Positions 1 to 7,100 of a DNA stretch of 9,702 nucleotides are shown in pieces. Below the pieces are notes generated by a model. It was given only the letters and a program-made list of their open reading frames with translations, made no database searches and had not been told where the DNA came from. The DNA comes from Candidatus Zhuqueibacterota bacterium (GTDB lineage Bacteria > KSB1 > UBA2214): positions 1-9,702 of the forward strand of contig JAKJDB010000059.1 in NCBI GenBank assembly GCA_022706175.1, read 5' to 3'. The translations under genes and the position numbers were made by a program. How positions within the stretch are numbered: the first letter of the stretch is position 1; each line of letters starts with the position of its first letter.

Positions 1-314
1 TAGCCCGTCAGTCGGAAAGCCGGGAGATCCTGGAAAGAACTTTGGCGACCACCCGGGATGAAGAACACAAGCTGTTCCGCGAACGCGAAGAGACGGTGAA
101 AGGATTGCCGCGGCAAATCCTGAGCACCTATAACCGGATTCGCTCCGGCAGAGGCGGCGTCGCTCTGGCGATGTTGCGGGACGGCGCCTGCAGCGAATGT
201 TCCTCTCGCATTCCGCCGCAACGCGGCCTGGAGATTCGTCAGATGGATAAATTGTATTTGTGCGAAGTGTGCGGCCGGATTATGATCTGGTTGCCGGAGG
301 AAAAAAGCGCGTAA
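1..314 (+). CDS. C4-type zinc-ribbon protein, DUF164 family (5' partial)
   Basis: The reading frame is already open at the left edge (first complete codon at base 3) and stops with TAA at 312-314, so only the last 103 residues are seen. The visible part begins with a charged helix-forming stretch, as expected for the end of the long N-terminal coiled coil of this family. A compact zinc ribbon follows: CSEC (codons at 189-200) and CEVC (261-272), two CxxC knuckles separated by 20 residues, and then a hydrophobic RIMIW strand. This pattern (GxCxxCxxxIPPQ...LxxCExCGRI) is typical of DUF164/zf-RING_7 proteins. They are thought to bind nucleic acid, but their cellular role is poorly defined. A TTG at 42 is in frame but lies inside the coiled coil, so it is not the true start. 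The gene ends 3 bases before the mature RNase P RNA begins, so the two may share a transcript. Confidence 0.85.
   Translation, partial: ARQSESREILERTLATTRDEEHKLFREREETVKGLPRQILSTYNRIRSGRGGVALAMLRDGACSECSSRIPPQRGLEIRQMDKLYLCEVCGRIMIWLPEEKSA
258..286 (+). promoter_or_regulatory. possible sigma70-type promoter for rnpB inside the upstream gene
   Basis: TATGAT at 281-286 matches the -10 consensus at 5 of 6 bases. It lies 17 bases after a poor -35 candidate, TTGTGC at 258-263. Transcription would start near 293, about 25 bases before the P1 helix of RNase P RNA, leaving a short 5' leader to be processed. The site is inside the zinc-ribbon coding region, so coding constraint alone could explain it. 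Promoter consensus in this lineage is unknown. Confidence 0.25.
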
Positions 315-317
315 TTT

Positions 318-702
318 CCAAAGCCGGTCAGACGATCGCGTGCGCCTTGGGCGCATGAGGAAAGTCCGAACTCCGCAGAGCAGGATGGTCCGTAACGCGG
401 ACCCGTCGTGAGGCGGGGAAAGTGCCACAGAAAACAGACATTCCGTCCTGGACGGATTAAGGTGAAAAGGTGAGGTAAGAGCTCACCGGTTCGATGGCGA
501 CATCGGGCGCATGGCAAACCCCATCCGGAGCAAGACCAAATAGGAGGGAAGAGGCTGCTCGTCTCATTGGACCCTCGGGTAGGTTGCTAGAGGCGCCGGG
601 CAACCGGCGTCCCAGATAAATGATCGTCGGAGGCGTCCGGCAAGAACCGCTTGGTTGCTTCTCGGGCGCCTTTACAGAATTCGGCTTATCGACCGGCTTT
701 GG
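318..702 (+). ncRNA. rnpB: RNase P RNA, bacterial class A
   Basis: This is the catalytic RNA of ribonuclease P, which removes the 5' leader from pre-tRNAs. The conserved blocks occur in order: GAGGAAAGTCCGAACTCC (357-374, 5' part of the P4 core), GTGCCACAGAAA (422-433), ATGGCAAACCCCATCC (511-526), CAAGACCAAATAGG (531-544) and AGATAAATGATCG (614-626, 3' strand of the P4 region). The ends are set by a perfect 12-bp P1 helix: 318-329 (CCAAAGCCGGTC) pairs with 691-702 (GACCGGCTTTGG). ACAGAATTCGGCTTAT (674-689) just before the 3' strand is the usual closing sequence. The 385-nt length fits class A RNAs. A T-rich stretch (708-714) follows the P1 helix and may help termination, but it is offset from the helix by AAATA. 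Short open frames across this region (for example any recJ start before 702) are not real. Confidence 0.97.
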
Positions 703-770
703 AAATAATTTTTTCGGGGAGAATGGGTGCACTCGAGCCCAGGCATGTACATCAGAGGGAGTCAGACCGT

Positions 771-2468
771 ATGGAGCTGAGGTGGGACATTGTAGACGAG
801 TTTTCGCAGGAGGAAGTGAATGCCTTGGCCGAAAGCCTACGTGTTCCCAAAGTGATCGCCAAAATGCTTCTGCGGCGCAGTGTGCGCGACTATGACAGCG
901 CCCGCCGGTTTTTCAAACCCAACCTGGAAAATCTATACGATCCGTTTCTGATGAAGGACATGGATCGTGCGGTGGAACGGTTGCGCCGTGCGGTGCTGAG
1001 TGAAGAAAAGATCCTTATCTACGGCGATTATGACGTGGACGGCATCACCTCCGTCTCCTTCCTTTATCTGATTCTTAAGGAGCTGGGCGTCGATGTCACC
1101 TACTATATTCCGGACCGCCAGGCGGAAGGATATGGGCTCTCTCCCATGGGCATCGAGACCGCGCGCGAGCGCGGCACCCAGCTGATCATTACGGTGGATT
1201 GCGGCATCACCGGCCATGCGGAGATCGATCTGGCGCAGTCGCTGGGCATCGAAGTGCTGGTCTGCGATCACCATGAACCCGGCCCCACCCTGCCCAGAGC
1301 GGTGGCGCTGTTGGATCCCAAACGCGCCGACTGTCCCTATCCGTTCAAAGAGCTGGCCGGCGTCGGCGTCACCTACAAGCTTTGTCAGGGCCTGTTGTTG
1401 CGTATGGGCATCGATCTGTCCATACTCGACACCTTTACCGAACTGGTGGCCATCGGCACGGCCGCGGACATCGTGCCTCTGATGGAAGAAAACCGAATCT
1501 TTGTCAAGGTCGGTCTGGAAAAGCTGAACGAGAGCGAAAATACCGGCCTGAATGCGCTGTTGGAGGTGGCAGGTCTGGCCGGCAAGGAGATCAGCACCGG
1601 CCATGTCGTGTTCATCATCGCGCCGCGCATCAATGCCGTAGGCCGCATGGGCGACGCAGAACGTGCGGTGCGGCTGCTGACCACCAAAGATAAAATCGAA
1701 GCCCGGCAGATCGCCGAAGTGCTGGAGCAGGAAAACCGGCATCGCAAAAATGTGGACGAGGAGACCTTTCGTCAGGCTTTGGAGATGGTGCAGCAGAGCT
1801 TTGAACCGTCCTCCACCCGTTCGCTGGTTCTTCACCAACGCGGCTGGCATTCGGGCGTCATCGGCATCGTCGCCTCCCGCGTGGTGGAAAAATTTTACCG
1901 GCCCACGGTGCTGATCTCGGTTGAAAATGGAATCGGCAAAGGCTCTGCGCGCAGCATCGAAGGCTTTGATCTTCATGATGCGCTGAAAGGCTGCGAGGAT
2001 CTGCTGCTGGCGTACGGCGGCCACAAATACGCCGCCGGCCTGTCGATCAGCGAAGAACGCATTCCAGCGTTCAAGCAGCGTTTCGAAGAGATCGCCGCGA
2101 GCCGGCTGCAGGGAGAGCAGCTCGTGCCGAGGCTGATCATCGATGCCGAGATCTCGCTGGCGGAGATCGATGCGATGTTTCTGAAATTGCTCCGTTTCTT
2201 TGCACCCTTTGGGCCGCACAACATGCGGCCGGTTTTCGTCAGCAAGAATTTGCAGGTGGTCGGCACCCCCTCCCTGGTGGGCGCCAATCATTTAAAGTTC
2301 AAAGTCCGTCAGTCTGATCAGGTGTTCGACGTCATCGGTTTTGGCATGGGCGAGTTGCACTATCGCGTTCGTTCCGGCGAGAACAATCTGGACCTGGCCT
2401 ATGTGATCGAGGAAAATGAATGGATGGGGCGTAAAGTCATTCAACTGCGCGCCAAGGATATCCGTTGA
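771..2468 (+). CDS. recJ: single-stranded-DNA-specific exonuclease RecJ
   Basis: RecJ degrades single-stranded DNA 5' to 3', using Mn/Mg ions, in RecF-pathway recombination, mismatch repair and base excision repair. The ATG at 771 is chosen because earlier in-frame starts fall in or next to rnpB, and MELRWDIVD resembles RecJ N-termini. A GAGGGA (755-760) lies 10 bases upstream. The protein is 565 residues, normal for the family. DHH-domain metal ligands are all visible: YGDYDVDG with D86/D88/D90, D143 in VDCGI, D166-H167-H168 in CDHHEPG, and D233 in GTAADIVPL. INAVGRMGDAERA follows. The DHHA1 domain carries GWHSGVIGIVASR (from residue 358), GKGSARS and YGGHKYAAG (GGH at 416-418). FFAPFGPHN (476-484) opens the C-terminal OB fold, which is complete. 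Nothing in the sequence suggests loss of activity. The gene lies 68 bases after rnpB and 67 bases before ilvE. Confidence 0.96.
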   Translation: MELRWDIVDEFSQEEVNALAESLRVPKVIAKMLLRRSVRDYDSARRFFKPNLENLYDPFLMKDMDRAVERLRRAVLSEEKILIYGDYDVDGITSVSFLYLILKELGVDVTYYIPDRQAEGYGLSPMGIETARERGTQLIITVDCGITGHAEIDLAQSLGIEVLVCDHHEPGPTLPRAVALLDPKRADCPYPFKELAGVGVTYKLCQGLLLRMGIDLSILDTFTELVAIGTAADIVPLMEENRIFVKVGLEKLNESENTGLNALLEVAGLAGKEISTGHVVFIIAPRINAVGRMGDAERAVRLLTTKDKIEARQIAEVLEQENRHRKNVDEETFRQALEMVQQSFEPSSTRSLVLHQRGWHSGVIGIVASRVVEKFYRPTVLISVENGIGKGSARSIEGFDLHDALKGCEDLLLAYGGHKYAAGLSISEERIPAFKQRFEEIAASRLQGEQLVPRLIIDAEISLAEIDAMFLKLLRFFAPFGPHNMRPVFVSKNLQVVGTPSLVGANHLKFKVRQSDQVFDVIGFGMGELHYRVRSGENNLDLAYVIEENEWMGRKVIQLRAKDIR

Positions 2469-2470
2469 AC

Positions 2471-2497
2471 CGGACGGCCGAAATCGGCCGCGGTCCG
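2471..2497 (+). other. hairpin in the recJ-ilvE gap
   Basis: CGGCCG (2475-2480) and CGGCCG (2485-2490) pair around an AAAT loop. CGGA (2471-2474) can extend the stem with TCCG (2494-2497) across a three-base bulge. It starts 2 bases after the recJ stop. No T-run follows, so it is not a standard intrinsic terminator. It could stabilise or pause the transcript, or be chance pairing in GC-rich DNA. Confidence 0.35.
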
Positions 2498-2523
2498 CTC
2501 AAGCTGTTTACCAACGAGGCAAA

Positions 2524-2528
2524 AGGAG
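2524..2528 (+). promoter_or_regulatory. ribosome binding site that fixes the ilvE start
   Basis: A full AGGAG sits 7 bases before the ATG at 2536. The frame is open upstream to an ATG at 2416, but that part lies inside recJ and has no ribosome site. The Shine-Dalgarno sequence therefore decides the start in favour of 2536. Confidence 0.8.
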
Positions 2529-2535
2529 TTTAGGC

Positions 2536-3462
2536 ATGGACCCGAAAGATGAAAAGGGCAAATTATGGATGAACGGCCAGCTGATCCCATGGATGGACGC
2601 CAAGATTCACGTGCTCTCCCATGTGGTCAGTTATGGTTCGAGCGTTTTTGAGGGCATTCGCTGCTACGAGACCCCCCAGGGGCCGAGCATTTTCCGTTTG
2701 CGCGACCATATCCGCCGATTATTCGATTCAGCGCACATCTACCGCATCGAAATCCCGTTCTCTCAGGATGAGATCATGGAGGCCTGCCGGCAGGTGATCA
2801 AGGTCAATCAGCTCCAGTCAGGGTATCTCCGTCCGCTGGTCTTTCGCGGTTACAACACGCTGGGCGTGGATCCCAGCAAGTGTCCGGTTGATGTGGTGGT
2901 GGCTGCCCTCAATTGGGGCCGCTATCTCGGCGAGGAGGCGATCAGCCAAGGAGTGGACATCTGTGTCTCTTCCTGGAATCGGCTTGCGCCCAACACCATG
3001 CCCTCCATGGCCAAAGCCGGGTCGAATTACATGAACTCTCAGTTGATGAAAATGGAGGCTATGGCGAACGGTTTTGCAGAAGCCATCGCCCTGGATGTGA
3101 ACGGCAATGTCAGCGAGGGCTCGGGAGAAAATGTCTTTCTGGTGCGCGATGGCGTTCTCTATACACCGTTGATGGCCAACAGCATTCTGCCGGGCATCAC
3201 TCGTCAGTGCGTGATGACCTTGATCCGGGAGATGGGGATGGAGGTGGTGGAAACGGTGATTCCGCGGGAGATGCTCTATCTGGCGGATGAGATTTTTTTC
3301 ACCGGCACGGCAGCCGAGGTTTCGCCCGTGCGCTCGGTGGATCATTACACCATCGGCTCCGGCCGGCGCGGGCCGGTTACAGAAAAAATTCAATCACGCT
3401 ATTTTGACCATATCTACGGAAAATGTCAAGATCGCTATGGCTGGCATGATTTCGTCCGATGA
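2536..3462 (+). CDS. ilvE: branched-chain amino acid aminotransferase
   Basis: This PLP-dependent fold-type IV enzyme transfers the amino group between glutamate and the 2-oxo acids of leucine, isoleucine and valine, the last step of their synthesis. The protein is 308 residues, the normal length for class I IlvE. VSYGSSVFEGIRCYET near residues 32-47 is the N-terminal family signature. K160, in SMAKAGSNYMNSQ, is the expected Schiff-base lysine and falls at the same number as in E. coli IlvE. E194, in NVSEGSGENVF, should contact the pyridine nitrogen of PLP. SILPGITR (216-223) and TGTAAEVSPVRSVD (256-269) complete the cofactor-phosphate and substrate pocket. D-amino-acid transaminase and aminodeoxychorismate lyase share the fold, but the overall match, including the N-terminal signature, favours IlvE. 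No other ilv or leu gene is in the window, so it appears detached from a biosynthetic operon. Its last 26 bases overlap nusB. Confidence 0.94.
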   Translation: MDPKDEKGKLWMNGQLIPWMDAKIHVLSHVVSYGSSVFEGIRCYETPQGPSIFRLRDHIRRLFDSAHIYRIEIPFSQDEIMEACRQVIKVNQLQSGYLRPLVFRGYNTLGVDPSKCPVDVVVAALNWGRYLGEEAISQGVDICVSSWNRLAPNTMPSMAKAGSNYMNSQLMKMEAMANGFAEAIALDVNGNVSEGSGENVFLVRDGVLYTPLMANSILPGITRQCVMTLIREMGMEVVETVIPREMLYLADEIFFTGTAAEVSPVRSVDHYTIGSGRRGPVTEKIQSRYFDHIYGKCQDRYGWHDFVR

Positions 3463-3979
3463 CCGGTTTGCCGGCGATGAGGACGGTTTGGAGACCACCT
3501 CGGGTTCGCGGCGCAAGGCGCGCGAATTGGCCCTGCAGGGACTGTACGCGCTGGAACTTTCCGGCAATTCGGTCGATAAAGTGATACAGGATCTCTTTAC
3601 GCTTCACCGTGAGGAGGAGCCGGTCAAGGCGTTCGTGCGTCTGCAAGTGGAAAAGACCCACGAGAATCGTACCGAGATCGACGAGTACATTCGAAAATTC
3701 GCCGTCAACTGGGATTTCGACCGAATCGCCATCGTGGACCGGATCATCCTGCGCATGGCGATCTGCGAGTTTCTTCACTTTTGGGATATTCCCCCCAAGG
3801 TGTCCATCGATGAGGCCATCGAACTGAGCAAATCCTACAGCACCGAACAGAGCAGCCGTTTCGTCAACGGTATTCTTGATTCCGTGCTGCTGGATTTGAA
3901 GGAGCGCCGCCAGCTGGTCAAAGTAGGCCGCGGGCTGGATGACGGCGCCGATGCGCCGGAGAAGGAACCGCACGCCTGA
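3437..3979 (+). CDS. nusB: transcription antitermination protein NusB
   Basis: NusB binds boxA RNA together with S10 (NusE) in rRNA antitermination complexes. The all-helical family pattern is clear: SRRKARELALQGLYALE (residues 24-40) is the basic first helix, and NWDFDRIAIVDRIILRMAI, PPKVSIDEAIELSKSY and SSRFVNGILDSVL follow in the usual order. The protein is 180 residues against the usual 130-160. The surplus is an acidic N-terminal tail (about 22 residues) and a charged C-terminal tail ending EKEPHA. The start is uncertain. ATG 3437 and ATG 3446 are both in frame, both inside the end of ilvE, and neither has a good Shine-Dalgarno sequence, which suggests translation coupled to ilvE. The longer form is given. 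A strong terminator lies about 85 bases after the stop. Confidence 0.92.
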   Translation: MAGMISSDDRFAGDEDGLETTSGSRRKARELALQGLYALELSGNSVDKVIQDLFTLHREEEPVKAFVRLQVEKTHENRTEIDEYIRKFAVNWDFDRIAIVDRIILRMAICEFLHFWDIPPKVSIDEAIELSKSYSTEQSSRFVNGILDSVLLDLKERRQLVKVGRGLDDGADAPEKEPHA

Positions 3980-3989
3980 ACCAAGCCGG

Positions 3990-4054
3990 CTCGTCGTGGA
4001 CCGCGCTCGCAGGATTCTCTGCGCGGGTGCACGCAACCCGCCGGCCACAACGAG
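3990..4054 (+). other. possible folded RNA element between nusB and secA
   Basis: CTCGTCGTGG (3990-3999) can pair with CCACAACGAG (4045-4054), 9 of 10 positions with one C-A mismatch. This stem encloses two small hairpins: CGCAG/CTGCG (4008-4012 with 4019-4023) and GCGGGT/ACCCGC (4023-4028 with 4036-4041; base 4023 can join only one). The result would be a three-way junction about 10 bases before the intrinsic terminator. It matches no RNA family I recognise. It is neither a tRNA nor the signal recognition particle RNA, whose conserved apical loop is absent. Chance pairing in GC-rich DNA is a real alternative. Confidence 0.3.
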
Positions 4055-4063
4055 GCATGTGAT

Positions 4064-4092
4064 CAAGCGCCGATCCCGGCGCTTGTTTTTTT
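4064..4092 (+). terminator. intrinsic terminator after nusB
   Basis: CAAGCGCCG (4064-4072) pairs perfectly with CGGCGCTTG (4077-4085) around an ATCC loop, followed directly by seven T (4086-4092). This is a textbook Rho-independent terminator. It should end the transcript carrying nusB and, probably, the genes before it, and separate them from secA. Confidence 0.92.
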
Positions 4093-4120
4093 GCCAGCGG
4101 TGGAATAAACCGGATATCAA
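4091..4120 (+). promoter_or_regulatory. possible secA promoter
   Basis: TTGCCA (4091-4096, 5 of 6 to the -35 consensus) is followed after 18 bases by TATCAA (4115-4120, 4 of 6 to the -10 consensus). It lies just after the terminator and 17 bases before the secA ATG, so the leader would be only about 10 bases. AAGG at 4125-4128 is the likely ribosome site. The position makes sense because secA needs its own promoter after such a terminator, but the -10 match is weak. Confidence 0.35.
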
Positions 4121-4137
4121 TGTAAAGGTTAAGACCT

Positions 4138-7100
4138 ATGGCTACTATTGAAAATATTTTTGCAAAATTTTTCGGCGGCACCAGCAATGATCGCGAGGTC
4201 AAGCGGTTAAAGCCCATCGTGCAAAAGATCAATCAGCTGGCCGAATCGTATAAAAATCTCACCGACGATGAACTCAAGGCCAAAACTCCCGAGTTCCGCT
4301 ACCGTTTGCGCATGGGAGAGACCACCGATGATCTTTTGCCGGAAGCGTTCGCGGCGGTGAAAGAGACCTGTCGCCGCCTGCTGGGCAAAAAATGGATGGT
4401 CCGCGGTCAGGAGGTGGAATGGAATATGGTGCCGTACGACGTGCAATTGATCGGCGGCATCATCCTGCATGAAGGCAAAATCGCCGAGATGGCTACCGGT
4501 GAAGGAAAAACGCTGGTGGCCACCATGCCGCTCTATTTGAACGCTCTGGCCGGAAAGGGCGCCCATCTGGTCACGGTGAACGATTATCTCGCCCAGCGCG
4601 ACTGCGAGTGGATGGGCAAGATCTACGAGTTCCTCGGCCTGACCTCCAAGGCGCTGCACAACGAGCTGGATCCGCCGGAACGGCGCCAGGTCTACAATGC
4701 CGACATTACCTATGGCACCAACAATGAGTTCGGATTCGATTATCTGCGCGATAATATGAGCGTGGACGTCTGGTCTGTGGTGCAACGTCCCCTGTACTAT
4801 GCGATCGTGGACGAAGTGGACAGCGTGTTGATCGACGAAGCGCGCACCCCCTTGATCATCTCCGGCGCTGTGGGCGCGCCGCCCAACATCTACAACGAGC
4901 TCAAGCCGGTGGTCGCCAATCTATACCGCAAGCAGCAGGAGCTGGTGGAAGAACTGTTCCGCCGCGGCAAAGAGCTGCTGGACAAGGATGAAACCGCAGC
5001 CGGAATAGCCCTGATGCGCGTACACCGCGGCGATCCGAAAAACGCCAAGCTGCTCGAACTGCTGACCTCCGAGTTCTGGGTCAAAAAGCTGATCGAAAAG
5101 CTGCAGGGCGAATACGAGATCAACAAAGAGATGGGCAAGATCGACGGCGAGCTTTATTACACCATCGATGAGAAGAGCCATGTCGTGGACATCACGGAAA
5201 AGGGACGCATCTTTTTGTCCGGCGGCCGCGATCAGGACATCGTTTATAAAATCCGCATGCTCGATGAACTGGATGAGCAGCTGGGACGGATCACCGAGCA
5301 AAAGAACAGCCGCCGTTTTTTCACCCAGGATGCCCTGACCGGCGCCTGCAACGGCCTTTCCGCCGACGGCTACATCGCACTGTGCAAAGGAAGCGGCGAA
5401 ACCGACGAAGTGGAGTGGAACGCCATTCAAAAAGTGAGCGGCCGGCTCAAAGAGCTATCGGCGGAAATCGCCGGTCGGATGCAGTCGAAAAAGCAAGATC
5501 GGCTGTCCGCCGCCCGCGCCTTTTATCATTTTGCCGAAGCGCCCGAACGCCTGGTCGACGGATTGACCGACGAAGGCCGGGCGTTTCTCGCTCAGACCGT
5601 GGGCGCGGACATCGCCGCCGCGGTGGACCGACTTTTCAGCCGGCTCGCCGATCGCCAGGGCGATGAAGATCCAGTGACGCAGGCAGCGAAACGGGATGTG
5701 CGAAGCCGGCTCTTTGATTGGGAAAAACAGACCGGCCTGCCCACGGCGGTCAAGCCGGATGGCGAATGGGCCATCTTGGCCATGCTGCACAGCGGCGACC
5801 CGTTTCTGGTCCCGGTGGTCGATCAGATGGCTGCGCTGTTGCGTTCGGCCGAGGGGCGGTCAGGCGCACCGGAGAGCGCTGCCGCGGCCGCGCAAAAGAA
5901 TCTCGATTACTTTGAATTCTCGGACAAGGGCGCGTATCCGAAACATATCTCTGAAAAGGGCCGCATCGCCATGCTGGGCGGCAATCCCGATCTGTACATT
6001 CTGCCGGACCGCACCATCGTAGAAGAACGGGATCGCTACATTCAAGAGCTTTTGGACCATACGCTCAATCAAGGGGATTTCGATTATACCGGCCGTGTGG
6101 TCGCCGTCGAGGGACTGGAGACCACGCTGGAACAGATGATGCAGCTGCAGCCGCCCGACCGCTTTTTCACCCGAATCCAGAGATCCCGTTCCGACCGCAT
6201 CGAACCAGAGTGGGGCTTGGATTTGACCGACCTGGCTAGAAACCTGGCTGCGGATTTCGGCGATCAAACCAAAGCGCTGGTCGTACGCCTGGGGCAGGAT
6301 CTGCAGGATGTGAACATCTTTAAACGCGACGGACGAGGCCGGATCATCGGATTGACTGAGCAGGAATTGGATCGCTTGTTGGGCGCCCCGTTCGATCTGA
6401 TGCGCAAGAAAATCGCCGAATGGCGCCAGCAGTACAAGGCAGGGAGCCAGGACAATGATGTCGCCTTGCGGTTGGCTATGGACGAGTTTCTGCGCGACGC
6501 TTTCCCGGCTGCCGATGCGGAGCAGCCCGCCAGTTGGTCGCGCAAATTCGAAGAGGTGGACCGTCTGCAACGGGTCATGGAGGTGATCCTCACCGCTCCC
6601 GACCGGGAGGAGTGGGGCGAGGCGGACCGTCTGCGGCATCTGCGCCGCTATTTTATTCTGGATTCCGAAGACTCTGGCCACAAGATCAAAGGATGGTCCG
6701 ACGTCGGGCTGCGCAATGTGCTGGCGGAATCCGAACAGCGCAACCGCATGGCCGCACGTTTCCTCGAGCTGGTGCAGGACTCGGAAGTGGATCGGGATTC
6801 GATCTTTCTCTTTGATAACGAAGGAAAACCGGTCGGCATACAAAAGGGCCTGCGGACCCGGCTGTTGGACCAACTGCCCTTTTTCAGCTACCAGCAGGAG
6901 TGGCAACGGCTGCGCGAAGAGATTCTACGCCTGACGGCGAAAAAAGTCAACAGCAAACAGGAGGCGGACGCACTGCTCTCTCGGGAGAAAGCGCACCTGC
7001 GCGGCAAAGGATTTCTCCTCGATGAACGCGAGATGAACGATCTGATCTATAAAGCCCATGCCCCCAACAGCGTGATACATCCGGAAGAGATCGACGCATG

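Noticed and set aside
703..720. Intrinsic terminator after rnpB
   Set aside because: The T-run at 708-714 is separated from the P1 strand by AAATA, and no independent hairpin directly precedes it. It is mentioned in the rnpB entry but not called.
651..770. Longer recJ with a start at 651 or 723
   Set aside because: The start at 651 lies inside rnpB and before its P1 strand. The start at 723 has its purine run directly against the ATG, and its product adds residues unlike RecJ N-termini.
933..2291. 452-codon open frame on the minus strand
   Set aside because: It is fully antisense to recJ, whose DHH and DHHA1 motifs are unambiguous. Codon bias of recJ leaves the opposite strand open.
3990..4054. 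tRNA or SRP RNA gene in the nusB-secA gap
   Set aside because: There is no 7-bp acceptor with T-arm GTTCRA sequence and no SRP apical-loop consensus, so only a generic fold can be proposed.
5860..6906. 348-codon minus-strand frame opposite the SecA insertion, considered as a separate gene explaining the extra DNA
   Set aside because: The + frame is continuous with SecA on both sides and shows repeat structure; the minus product has no recognisable motif.
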